Assembly (NCBI GenBank): GCA_965247255.1
Contig: CBDFGS010000009.1
Location: forward strand, 1 to 64,000
Direction of reading: 5' to 3'
Origin: CBDFGS01 sp965247255
GTDB lineage: Bacteria; Chloroflexota; Dehalococcoidia; Lucifugimonadales; CAUZJF01
Length of the DNA: 64,000 nt
Shown here: positions 25,962-33,362 of the stretch, piece by piece
How positions within the stretch are numbered: position 1 is the stretch's first letter
How the letters are laid out: every line of letters begins with the position of its first letter
The notes under the pieces: model-generated
Database searches by the model: none
Told to the model about the DNA's origin: nothing
Seen by the model: only the letters and a program-made list of their open reading frames with translations
Program-made: the position numbers and the translations under genes

Positions 25962-26248
25962 TTCCTTGCCTCCATGCCCGGAGCGGCGCAGTGGGGACAC
26001 CCGACGAGCGGATGCCCGGTCCGCACCTGCACCCTCGGGGCGTAGACCGAGCGCACCCGCTCGAACAGGTCGTGGGCCTGCTGGATGGTGCGGCGAGCGG
26101 GCAGGCCGCCCTCCGGTAGCGGGAAAGCGTCGCTGATCTTCTCGATGTCCTCCTGGAAACGGCTGACTCCCATGTGGTCAAGCTGGAGCCAGAGCTTCGC
26201 CAGGGCCTCCTCCACCCGGTCGATCATCGTCATCGTCATGGTCGTCAT
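25958..26248 (-). CDS. Hypothetical protein with C-terminal CPHC
   Basis: A 96-residue protein, MTTMTMTMIDRVEEALAKL then helical, ending in LVGCPHCAAPGMEARN. It has several ATGs in a row; the first has AAGGAGGAACACAG upstream. It forms a run of small overlapping genes with its downstream neighbours. No family recognised. Confidence 0.6.
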   Translation of the reverse strand: MTTMTMTMIDRVEEALAKLWLQLDHMGVSRFQEDIEKISDAFPLPEGGLPARRTIQQAHDLFERVRSVYAPRVQVRTGHPLVGCPHCAAPGMEARN

Positions 26249-26283
26249 CTGTGTTCCTCCTTCGTGGTGTCGTCAAATGAGAA

Positions 26284-26315
26284 CGGGGCCGGACGCTCGG
26301 TGCGTCACGGCCCCG
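26284..26315 (-). other. Intercistronic GC hairpin 6
   Basis: CGGGGCCG pairs with CGGCCCCG, extended by GACG/CGTC, between the Rad52-like gene and gene 25958-26248. Confidence 0.7.
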
Positions 26316-26340
26316 GCCTTCAATGCGGTTGCGGCTCGCC

Positions 26341-27066
26341 TCACGCGGCCTTTTTGGACTCCTCCGGTAGGGAGCGACGCAGCTTCGCCGCAGCGCCCTG
26401 CACCAGGGGAGAGAGTTCCAGGGAGGAGAGCTCGTCCATGTCCTTCCCGGCCTTGGCGTGCACGGCGGTCCGCACCTGCTTCTCGTCGAAGCCCTGAGCC
26501 GCGCCCAGGTCCAGTAGGGACTGGCGCAGGGTCGGGGCAATGGAGTCGGCCTCGCCGTCTCCGTAGAGCGAGTTCCCAAAGCGGGCGCCGAAGGAGCGCA
26601 GGGCACGCTTCATCCCGTCTGTTACGGCCCCCTTCGCCGCCGTGTCGTGGCCCTCGGCCGTGTCCTCGGCGACGGCGTGAAAGCCCAGGTTGGTGCGGGG
26701 CGGAGCGCCGGATACGGTGACACGCACCGGGGCGCTGTAGGCGAGGGAGCGCCGCATCTCGCCCGTCTTGGAGTCGATGCTCTCGATCTCCCGTAGAGTC
26801 ACATCCCCTGCAAGTTCGTATCCCCAGCCGCCAAAGCCAAACAGCCTGTTGGCCTCGTCGATGGCGGTGTGGCCCTCGATGTACGAGTAGCTACGCCCGG
26901 CCCGGCCCTTGCGATGGGAGACCAGGCCCGGGTCGAGGGGCTTCTCCAGCTCCTTGACGATGGCTGGAGACAGGGTGTCCCAGAGCAGGTCGTGCTCCGG
27001 GACGGTGGCGGCGACCGGGTGGGCGCCGTTGCTGCTGCCGTTCTTGGTCGTTGTTCCGTTGGTCAT
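26341..27066 (-). CDS. Rad52/Rad22-family single-strand annealing protein
   Basis: A 241-residue protein. SYSYIEGHTAIDEANRLFGF then GGWGYELAGDV, followed later by HDTAAKGAVTDGMKRALRSF then GARFGNSLYG, are the two hallmark segments of the Rad52/22 fold (ssDNA annealing ring). A Ser/Asn-rich arm precedes it. Phage and ICE homologues mediate recombination by annealing, typically with an SSB and an exonuclease; both are encoded downstream in this array. An AAAGGAGAAGAAG leader supports ATG 27066. Confidence 0.9.
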   Translation of the reverse strand: MTNGTTTKNGSSNGAHPVAATVPEHDLLWDTLSPAIVKELEKPLDPGLVSHRKGRAGRSYSYIEGHTAIDEANRLFGFGGWGYELAGDVTLREIESIDSKTGEMRRSLAYSAPVRVTVSGAPPRTNLGFHAVAEDTAEGHDTAAKGAVTDGMKRALRSFGARFGNSLYGDGEADSIAPTLRQSLLDLGAAQGFDEKQVRTAVHAKAGKDMDELSSLELSPLVQGAAAKLRRSLPEESKKAA

Positions 27067-27110
27067 CTTCTTCTCCTTTGTCTAGAGATGTCGTGTTCCT
27101 TCGGTCGGTG

Positions 27111-27150
27111 CGGGCTCCCCATAGCAAGACCCGTGGGCGGGGGAGACCCG
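27111..27150 (-). other. Intercistronic GC hairpin 7
   Basis: CGGGCTCCCC pairs with GGGGAGACCCG (small internal mismatch) between the primase and Rad52-like genes. About 100 further bases up to the primase stop hold nothing else. Confidence 0.5.
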
Positions 27151-27249
27151 TCGTGAATTGGGCATAGCACCTCCTGGGATGTGAGGGTCAGTTGTGGGGG
27201 AATAGGTTGGGAGGGACGGACAAACAAGGTCCGCCGGGCGAAGGGAAGG

Positions 27250-28308
27250 CTAGCGTGCGGAGCGGGCCGCCCGTGCAAGCAGGTGCAGGAAAGCGGTGCG
27301 ACCCTGAGGGAGGCAAGCAAGCTCGGCCACGTCGCCGACGCCCTGTGGAAGGGTGACGGCGGTGGCCCTGAGGCCAAGCAAGCCCGCAAGCCGCTCCGTT
27401 GCCTCACGGCCCGCGTCGTCGGCGTCGAAGGCGAGGACGACGCGGCGGCAGCCGCTCAACGCCGCCGCCACCCGCTCCATGCCTTGGGTGCCCAGGGCTG
27501 CGACGGCGGGGAGGCCCCACTGGACAAGGGCAAGCCAGTCGAACACCCCTTCTGTAAGGACCACCCAAGACGGGGTTGCGCCAAGCCTTCCTAGCCCAAG
27601 CACCGGCTTGGGTCCGGGCAGCGCTTGGAACCGAGGCGTAACGTCGGGACCGATGGCCCGGCCGACAAGCCACCGCACCCGGCCCCAAGCCAGATCCGGC
27701 ACCACCACCATTCTTGCGAACCGCTCGCCCCGTTCGGTGAGCAGGCCCGACGCTCGCAACCGCTCCTCGCCGAACCCAGCGCCTTCGAGGTACTGGCGCA
27801 GGCCGTCGCCCGTTGCGTAGCCCAGTCCCAGGCGGCAGGCGGTATCAAAACCGATGCCCCTGGAGGCCAGGTACTCTCGCACCTCGGCGCTGCGAAGCAT
27901 CGACCGGAGGTAGAACCGGGTGGCCGCCGTCAGCATCGCCGGGTCCCGCTGGGGAACCGGCTCGACGGTCGTCCGCCGCGGCGTGGCCTGTGTTTTGGGC
28001 CGAACGGCTGGGCTGGGGGGCAGCCCAGTGTCGCCGCCCAGCCTCCGTATCGCCTCAGGCAGGGTCAGGCCCTCGAACTCCTGGATGAAGTCCAGCACGT
28101 CCCCGCCCGTACCGCAGCCGAAGCAGTAGTACCTCTGACTATCGGCGTACACGGTGAACGATCCTTCAGCCTCGTCGTGGAAGGGACAGACCCCCTGTCT
28201 GACCCTGCCCCTTCCCCTCAGCTGCACGCCGGCGGCCTCCACCACGTCGCCCAGGGGGTGGCGGTCCTTGAGCACGTCGATGTCCACGTGTCCGGTTGCT
28301 ACGACCAT
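27250..28308 (-). CDS. DnaG-like primase (CHC2 zinc finger and Toprim)
   Basis: A 352-residue protein. The CHC2 zinc finger has C41, H44, C62 and C65 (VCPFHDEAEGSFTVY, then YYCFGCGTGGD). The Toprim domain is visible at WVVLTEGVFDWLALVQWG (the Glu) and VVLAFDADDAGREA (the DxD). Length is short compared with chromosomal DnaG: the C-terminal DnaB-binding domain is missing, as in plasmid and phage primases. It would prime lagging-strand or complementary-strand synthesis of the element. It overlaps gene 28299-28763 by 10 bases. Confidence 0.92.
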   Translation of the reverse strand: MVVATGHVDIDVLKDRHPLGDVVEAAGVQLRGRGRVRQGVCPFHDEAEGSFTVYADSQRYYCFGCGTGGDVLDFIQEFEGLTLPEAIRRLGGDTGLPPSPAVRPKTQATPRRTTVEPVPQRDPAMLTAATRFYLRSMLRSAEVREYLASRGIGFDTACRLGLGYATGDGLRQYLEGAGFGEERLRASGLLTERGERFARMVVVPDLAWGRVRWLVGRAIGPDVTPRFQALPGPKPVLGLGRLGATPSWVVLTEGVFDWLALVQWGLPAVAALGTQGMERVAAALSGCRRVVLAFDADDAGREATERLAGLLGLRATAVTLPQGVGDVAELACLPQGRTAFLHLLARAARSAR

Positions 28309-28763
28309 GACTCACCTCCCATGGTCCTGAGACCCCGCAGGCTGCGCCTGGACAGCACCTTGCCCGGATGCCAGCGCATCCCCACCACCGCCAGCACCTC
28401 CAGCGTTCCGTCGTCCCTGGGGGACAGGGCCGCAGCCCTGCCCTTGCCCTGGCTGTACAGCACCGGCTCGTTCTCGCCGAACCTGCGCTTCACCAGGTCG
28501 AGCCACTCGGCGTAGGCCCACCGAGCGTCCCTCGTCTCCGCCTTGTCCGTGTCCACACCGGCGAAGATGGCCAGCGCCCCGTCCAGGTCGCCGGTCTGCC
28601 GCAGCCGCCGCGCGTCGTGGACGCTCCGGGCCACGGTCTGTGTCGTCTCCTCTTCCTGCGGGAACAGCGCCGCCATCACCCGGTCCACCAGCTCTTCGAG
28701 GCTGGGCCGCCGGGCCGCTCCCATCGTTCCTACCGTCCCTATGGTCGTTACCTGCGTCGTCAT
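28299..28763 (-). CDS. Hypothetical protein coupled to primase
   Basis: A 154-residue soluble protein: ARRPSLEELVDRVMAALFPQ, an RRLRQTGDLDGALAIFAGVD segment resembling one TPR-like helical pair, and a C-terminal VLAVVGMRWHPGKVLSRRSL. It starts after AAAGGAGATCAGAG. The 10-base overlap with the primase suggests it may be a primase-associated factor. No family recognised. Confidence 0.62.
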   Translation of the reverse strand: MTTQVTTIGTVGTMGAARRPSLEELVDRVMAALFPQEEETTQTVARSVHDARRLRQTGDLDGALAIFAGVDTDKAETRDARWAYAEWLDLVKRRFGENEPVLYSQGKGRAAALSPRDDGTLEVLAVVGMRWHPGKVLSRRSLRGLRTMGGESWS

Positions 28764-28816
28764 CTCTGATCTCCTTTCGATCTGGTTTGCCTTCGGTCGT
28801 CAACTCACAACAAAAG

Positions 28817-28846
28817 GGCGGTGCGAGCGCGAACGCCCACACCGCC
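28817..28846 (-). other. Intercistronic GC hairpin 8
   Basis: GGCGGTG pairs with CACCGCC between gene 28879-29193 and gene 28299-28763. Confidence 0.55.
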
Positions 28847-28878
28847 ATACCGGTGAACACTGGTCTATGGGAGCCGGG

Positions 28879-29193
28879 TCAGCCTACCGTGGGGTCGGCC
28901 TCCCGCTCCCGGCGCTTCAGCCAGCGCTGATGCTCCCACTCATCCCGTTCGGCGCGGCGTTCCAGCCACAGCCGGTGCTCGCGCCCCAGGCTGCGTCTAC
29001 GCACCTGGCTGCGAATGAACAGAATCCCGATGCCCAGGCCCAGGAGGTTCAGGACGAACAGCTCCAGGCCCATGCCGGTCAGCAGCGGGGCGACCACCAG
29101 CACCGCTATTGCCGCCCGCTTCTGCCGCCGCAGAAATCTCCCGATCCTGACGGCGGCTGCCAGGACCCTCCAACCACGTTCCTTCGTGTGCAT
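28879..29193 (-). CDS. Small membrane protein, first gene of the minus-strand array
   Basis: A 104-residue protein, start ATG 29193 with AGGAGG 5 bases upstream. A basic N-terminus, two adjacent hydrophobic segments (AAIAVLVVAPLLTGMGLELF, then VLNLLGLGIGILFI) and a strongly charged C-terminal arm predict a two-span membrane protein with cytoplasmic ends. No family recognised. It heads the array that leads to primase, so it may share the promoter in the repeat region upstream. Confidence 0.6.
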   Translation of the reverse strand: MHTKERGWRVLAAAVRIGRFLRRQKRAAIAVLVVAPLLTGMGLELFVLNLLGLGIGILFIRSQVRRRSLGREHRLWLERRAERDEWEHQRWLKRREREADPTVG

Positions 29194-29259
29194 ACGCACC
29201 TCCTAATGTGTATTTGCCCGCGCCGGCATCCAGAGCACGGGTCCGTGTCAATTGCTTGC

Positions 29260-29830
29260 ATGACGATGGACACACTCCGCCCACGGTGGATGCCGAACGT
29301 GGAACGCAGCGTGACTTGCACCTGCCTGACCGCGCATCGCACGCAGAGAGGCCGGGATGGAAAAAGACGCAGCTCGGCCAGGGTATCTTTGTGACCTCGG
29401 CTTCTGGGGAGCTACGACATGGAAGCGGCCGGCCTACGACGTGTGGTCACAGGACGGCGCATGGGGAAAAGGGCACAGCTCTACCAGGGTCAATATCGGG
29501 CCATCGACACTGGAAAGCTGCGAGGACGTGAACCGGCTGTCCTACGATGTGGTCAAAGAACAGCGCGTGTTGAATCTACGGCCTTGCTGTCTGAAGAGCA
29601 ATGCCGCAGGCATGGGGAGACGGTGAGAGCACATAGCGCACTCCGACCGTTGTGACTATGAGACGAAGCGCATGGCGCACTCCGTCCACGGTGTCCCGAC
29701 TTTCGAAGCGGACTTCAGGAGAGCAAAGCTCAATCCTTGGGCCACTTCTCGCAGCGGGAAGCGGGTATCCCTCTTGGGCGACCGTCGGGAGAGCAAGGCT
29801 CAATCCGGCTGATCTATCCCGGGCTTGGGA
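29260..29830. repeat. Degenerate tandem repeat region upstream of the minus-strand array
   Basis: No gene is visible. A unit of about 104 bases starting ATGG-AAAA-CAGCTC-CCAGGGT at ~29357 recurs at ~29460; both end in CCTACGAYGT. CGCACTCCG recurs at ~29637 and ~29675, with a variant at ~29272, and GAGAGCAARGCTCAATCC recurs at ~29719 and ~29785 (66 bases apart). AGCTACGA (29410-29417) links it to the other repeat arrays. It could be an origin of transfer or replication, or a centromere. Confidence 0.6.
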
Positions 29831-30007
29831 AAGAACCCCCAGGTTTCTCTGGCAATGAAACACTGGAAAAGCCAAACACTGCACTCAGTATTGCCGCCCC
29901 AGCTCCCGTTGGCAAGGGTTTCGGGGCCTCAGCGCCCAAAGTGTTCAATCTGGTTACAGAACACTTCAGCAAAAGTTTGATACACGCCTTTCCGGACCAA
30001 GAAACGG

Positions 30008-30838
30008 CTACTTCCGCCACAGGTTGAAGGTCAGAATGCGCCGGACCCACCGCAGCAGATCCGCCCTGGCCCGCGCCCGCTGGGTGTCGTAGAGCGCCGT
30101 CCTTCGCCAGTTCACCTGAGCGCCCCGGTCTAGGCCGTACAGCGGCTGCTTCTCCGGCGGCATGGTGAGCCCGTGCTCCTCCAGCAGCGCCAACTCCACC
30201 TCCATGAGCCGCTCCTCCTCCGCCAGCCACGCCAACCCCTTGCCCCTGTTGGGGTGGGTGTCCCTCAGCTTTCGCCACTCGACGATCAGCGGCCACGCCT
30301 TGCCGAACACCTCCTCGTCGTCGGGAGCGGACTCAAGGGTGGCCAGCTCAGGATACTGCCGCCGAAACTCCACCATCCTCGGCGGCCTCCTGACCGGGCT
30401 GGGCGTCTCCTGCCCGCTCTGCGGCTCCCGTCCCGCCTCCATCTGCCCCAGCCGCCGCTGGATGCCCCGCGTATCCTCGACGTGCTCCTCCCTGAGCGCC
30501 TCGATGCCGCCTTCCATGGCTCTGAGGGCTCTGCGCATCTCCCTCTGCAACTCGTCGATCCGCCGCGCCAGGTCGTCCATCTCTGCCCGCTGCTGGGCCG
30601 CAGCCGAGCCTCCGCCCGCCAGCAGCAGCCGCTCCAGGGCCTCGGCCAGCCGGGGGCTCAGCCTGCCCGCTCCAAGGCTCCTCCACACCGTCTTGCGGTC
30701 TATCCCCAGCAGCTCGGCAGCCTCCACCTGGCTCATGTCCTTCACCAGGTCCTTCAGCAGCGCCATCAGCCGCAGCTCCTGAACGCTCTCCAGGCTGGGC
30801 GTACCAGGTCCGTCCAGCAATTTCGACCCACTTTTCAT
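30008..30838 (-). CDS. HTH / coiled-coil DNA-binding protein
   Basis: A 276-residue protein. An HTH lies at about residues 20-55 (SQVEAAELLGIDRKTVWRSL, then GAGRLSPRLAEALERLL), followed by a coiled coil of about 60 residues (MDDLARRIDELQREMRRALR) and a basic C-terminal domain. The start ATG 30838 is preceded by GAGGTG; an earlier in-frame start would run through the operator repeats. It is paralogous to gene 50318-50773 in HTH and coiled coil, but longer. It probably binds the 56-bp repeats directly upstream, as autorepressor or partition/initiator protein. Confidence 0.72.
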   Translation of the reverse strand: MKSGSKLLDGPGTPSLESVQELRLMALLKDLVKDMSQVEAAELLGIDRKTVWRSLGAGRLSPRLAEALERLLLAGGGSAAAQQRAEMDDLARRIDELQREMRRALRAMEGGIEALREEHVEDTRGIQRRLGQMEAGREPQSGQETPSPVRRPPRMVEFRRQYPELATLESAPDDEEVFGKAWPLIVEWRKLRDTHPNRGKGLAWLAEEERLMEVELALLEEHGLTMPPEKQPLYGLDRGAQVNWRRTALYDTQRARARADLLRWVRRILTFNLWRK

Positions 30839-30858
30839 CGTTTTCACCTCACTTTCCG

Positions 30859-31014
30859 TGTTCCCGAAGGAACATCGCCAAATACCTCGTGGAACGTGGC
30901 CCCCAACGCTGCCCTGTTCCAACTGGAACATTTCGTAGCTGGCCGTGGAACACGACCCCCGAAACTGCCGTGTTCCAAAGGGAACATCTCATACCTGCTC
31001 GTGGAACAGGCCAC
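30859..31014. promoter_or_regulatory. Three 56-bp repeats with TGTTCC-N4-GGAACA operators
   Basis: Perfect palindromes TGTTCC-N4-GGAACA lie at 30859-30874, 30915-30930 and 30971-30986, exactly 56 bases apart. Each is followed 30 bases after its start by a GTGGAAC half site (30889, 30945, 31001), again with exact 56-base period. The array lies between the divergent HTH/coiled-coil gene and the transfer operon, so it fits an operator, iteron or centromere. Confidence 0.85.
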
Positions 31015-31169
31015 TGGATCCCATCCTTCCGAAAAAGTGTTCACTGTTTACGTCCTGTAGGGGGCTAATTTCCCCTGTTTTAGCTTGCCCACAGCCCGCA
31101 TCGCCTCTCTGTCACCAACTTCGAATTCCTGTACACCCCAATGACATCACATCAGACCCCCTCTTGGGG

Positions 31170-31211
31170 ACGCCCTATAAGGCGTTCATACGTGTACGCC
31201 TCATAGGGCGT
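31170..31211 (+). promoter_or_regulatory. Twin ACGCC-N6-GGCGT operators before the transfer operon
   Basis: ACGCC-CTATAA-GGCGT (31170-31185) and ACGCC-TCATAG-GGCGT (31196-31211) are two palindromes 26 bases apart, ending about 70 bases before the first transfer gene. The AT-rich spacers resemble -10 sequences, so binding would likely block the promoter. Confidence 0.65.
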
Positions 31212-31281
31212 TACGCTCATCTTTGGGAGTCTTCACACTCGGTTGCAGCAACAAATCCCGCTCTTTTTTGTGGAGGCGTGA

Positions 31282-31905
31282 ATGGGACTGCAATCGACCA
31301 TCCGAAAGTCCGGTAAAGCCAAGCGGCTGATAGCCCTGGCGGGAGCGCTGCTCATGGCGGCGCTCATCGCCATCCCGGTAAGCAGCCTGGTGTTGGCCCA
31401 GGCCCCGCCGGGCGACGAGATCGTCCTGGTCAACGCCGACCGGGAGTTCGTCGAGCGCAAGGGAGACGGGCGCTTCGTCGCAAGGCCCCTCTTCAACAAA
31501 CAGGTCGATCTCCTCTACTACGGCGTCCGCCACCCCGACACCGGCGAGCTTCTCGCCGGCCTGTTCCGGGTCCAGGACGACGGGAAGGACCGCGCCGACG
31601 GCCGTGAGTACTCCTGGGAGTACGGCAAGGGCGACCAGTTCCCCGAGCTCGACCCCGAGTCGGGCTACCTGCTGCTCATGCTGGTGGAGCACCCCGCAGG
31701 GACGGACCCCCAGGACTTCCACGGCATCATCCCCATCCATCAGCCGGGCGGCATCTGGAACAAGATTCTCGGGGCGCTGGACCCGTCGCGTTGGGCGAGG
31801 GCCGCCGCCCGCTGGATGATCGAGGGGGTCCACGGGACCCTGTGCGGCGTGGTGGAGAAGGCCACGGGCGCCGAGGCCGCCAACTGCGGGGCGGGTAGCC
31901 CGTGA
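31282..31905 (+). CDS. Secreted or anchored protein, first gene of transfer operon
   Basis: A 207-residue protein with a signal-like N-terminus: a basic IRKSGKAKRLIAL stretch, a hydrophobic run and LVLAQA, a plausible signal peptidase I site at about residue 38. The mature part is mixed, with FRVQDDGKDRADGREYSWEY and a C-terminal region with two Cys. TGTGGAGGCGTGA gives a good leader. It overlaps the VirB6-like gene by 4 bases. An extracellular role in the transfer channel is inferred from position only. Confidence 0.65.
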   Translation: MGLQSTIRKSGKAKRLIALAGALLMAALIAIPVSSLVLAQAPPGDEIVLVNADREFVERKGDGRFVARPLFNKQVDLLYYGVRHPDTGELLAGLFRVQDDGKDRADGREYSWEYGKGDQFPELDPESGYLLLMLVEHPAGTDPQDFHGIIPIHQPGGIWNKILGALDPSRWARAAARWMIEGVHGTLCGVVEKATGAEAANCGAGSP

Positions 31906-32876
31906 GCGACATCATCACCGGCACCCCCGCCGAGCTCACCTACCTGCACCCCTTCATCCGCGACGCATGGACGGTGGTGTGGGCCATCACCTCCGGCGCG
32001 CTCATCGTGATTCTCGGCTGGATGGGGCTCACCTTCATCGTGAGCGAGCACCTGGGCAGCCGCACGGCGGGCTGGCGGGAGATGGTCCCGCGCCTCGTCC
32101 TGGGTCTGGTGGCCGCCGCCAGCAGCTTGTGGTGGTGCGCCCTGGTCATCGACGTGGCCGACGCGGTGTCCGGCTTCATCGCCGCATCGCTCTTCGTTGC
32201 CCCCGGAGACCTGCTCCGGGCTTCGTTGGCGGTAATGCTCAGCCCCGTGCTCACGGGCAGCGTGGGCCTCATCGTCCTGATGGCGATCTTGTATCTGATC
32301 TACGCCTTCTTCGTCCTGTTCGTCATCGTCCAGATGGTGCTCAGGCTGGCCCTCATCGACATCCTGCTGGCGCTGGCCCCCATCGCGTTGGGGCTGTGGA
32401 TTCTGCCCCACACCTCCGGCTGGGGAAGGCACTGGCTCCGGCTGTTCATGACGACGGTGTTTCAGCAGGCCATCCAGCTCATCGCCCTGGCGATGGCGTT
32501 GGCCTTCCTCAACGAGGTGGCGGGCATCACCGCCTTCGATGCCGTGCAGGACATCATCTGGAAGCTGCTGCTCTCCATCGCCTTCGTCTACATGGCGACC
32601 AAGGTGCCGGGCATGTTGGGCAACGCGGGCACCTTCGACTCCTGGATGTCCACCCTCTACTTCGGCATGGCGCTGCCCAGGGCCATGCTCGGCTCCGCCC
32701 GCGCCGTGGGGCTGATGGGGGGCGCTGTCGGCGGCCCGGCCGGGATAGGCGTGGCGGCGGCGGCAGCCGGTCTGGGAGCCGGGGCGTCGGGGATGAAGTC
32801 TGCGGCGGAGATGGCCACCCCGTCGAGCGGCGGGATGGGCGGTGAGGGCGGCTCGCCCCGGAGCGCGGGCGAGTAA
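31902..32876 (+). CDS. VirB6/TrbL-like conjugation membrane protein
   Basis: A 324-residue protein with about six transmembrane segments between residues 20 and 240 and a Gly/Ala-rich tail. The LVLLMA-like helices and LRLFMTTVFQQAIQLIALAM fit TrbL/VirB6 channel components of type IV secretion systems. The start is GTG overlapping the previous stop. Together with VirB4 and the pilins downstream it would form the inner-membrane channel. Confidence 0.82.
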   Translation: MSDIITGTPAELTYLHPFIRDAWTVVWAITSGALIVILGWMGLTFIVSEHLGSRTAGWREMVPRLVLGLVAAASSLWWCALVIDVADAVSGFIAASLFVAPGDLLRASLAVMLSPVLTGSVGLIVLMAILYLIYAFFVLFVIVQMVLRLALIDILLALAPIALGLWILPHTSGWGRHWLRLFMTTVFQQAIQLIALAMALAFLNEVAGITAFDAVQDIIWKLLLSIAFVYMATKVPGMLGNAGTFDSWMSTLYFGMALPRAMLGSARAVGLMGGAVGGPAGIGVAAAAAGLGAGASGMKSAAEMATPSSGGMGGEGGSPRSAGE

Positions 32877-33047
32877 CCCCGATCAAACCAATGGCACAGA
32901 CGGCGTGGAGAGACCCCATGCCCAAGAAACACGGGAAAGGAGAACGGAGATGTGCAAGGAAGCGACCAACAACCGGGACCAACAGATACGCGAGAACGCC
33001 ACGCCGAAGGAGCGATTCCTTCGGCGGACGCCGAGGAGGAAAACCAA

Positions 33048-33329
33048 TTGGAAAACCTAACGCAGACCATATCCAACATAGTCGGCATTCTGATGGGCTT
33101 GGTCGGCACTGTCGGGGCGGGGTTTTTCGTCTACGGCGCGTACCAGTACCTCACCGCCGGGGGCGCACCCCATCAGATGGAACGAGGGAAGAGCGCCATG
33201 ATGACCGCCATCGCCGGCATCGTCCTCGCCTTGGTCGCCTACGGCATCGTCGAGCTGGTGATGAACGCCGTCGTGGACCCGGTGATCGACGTGGACGACG
33301 TGCTGCCCGAACCCACACCCGATAGCTAG
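33048..33329 (+). CDS. VirB2/TrbC-like pilin, copy 1
   Basis: A 93-residue protein starting at TTG 33048. That start is chosen because GAGGAGG sits 9 bases upstream; an upstream GTG would add an unrelated charged arm. Two hydrophobic helices (ISNIVGILMGLVGTVGAGFF and MTAIAGIVLALVAYGIVELV) flank a short loop with YQYLTAGGAPHQ, the layout of type IV pilin subunits. The C-terminus is acidic. No signal peptide in front of helix 1. Confidence 0.78.
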   Translation: MENLTQTISNIVGILMGLVGTVGAGFFVYGAYQYLTAGGAPHQMERGKSAMMTAIAGIVLALVAYGIVELVMNAVVDPVIDVDDVLPEPTPDS

Positions 33330-33362
33330 ACGAGGGACACAGAAAGAGAGGAAACAGACAAC

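Noticed and set aside
29260..31014. CRISPR array
   Set aside because: The repeats are degenerate or only three, with non-uniform spacers and no cas genes; the nuclease at 23944-25005 is Cas4-like in fold only.
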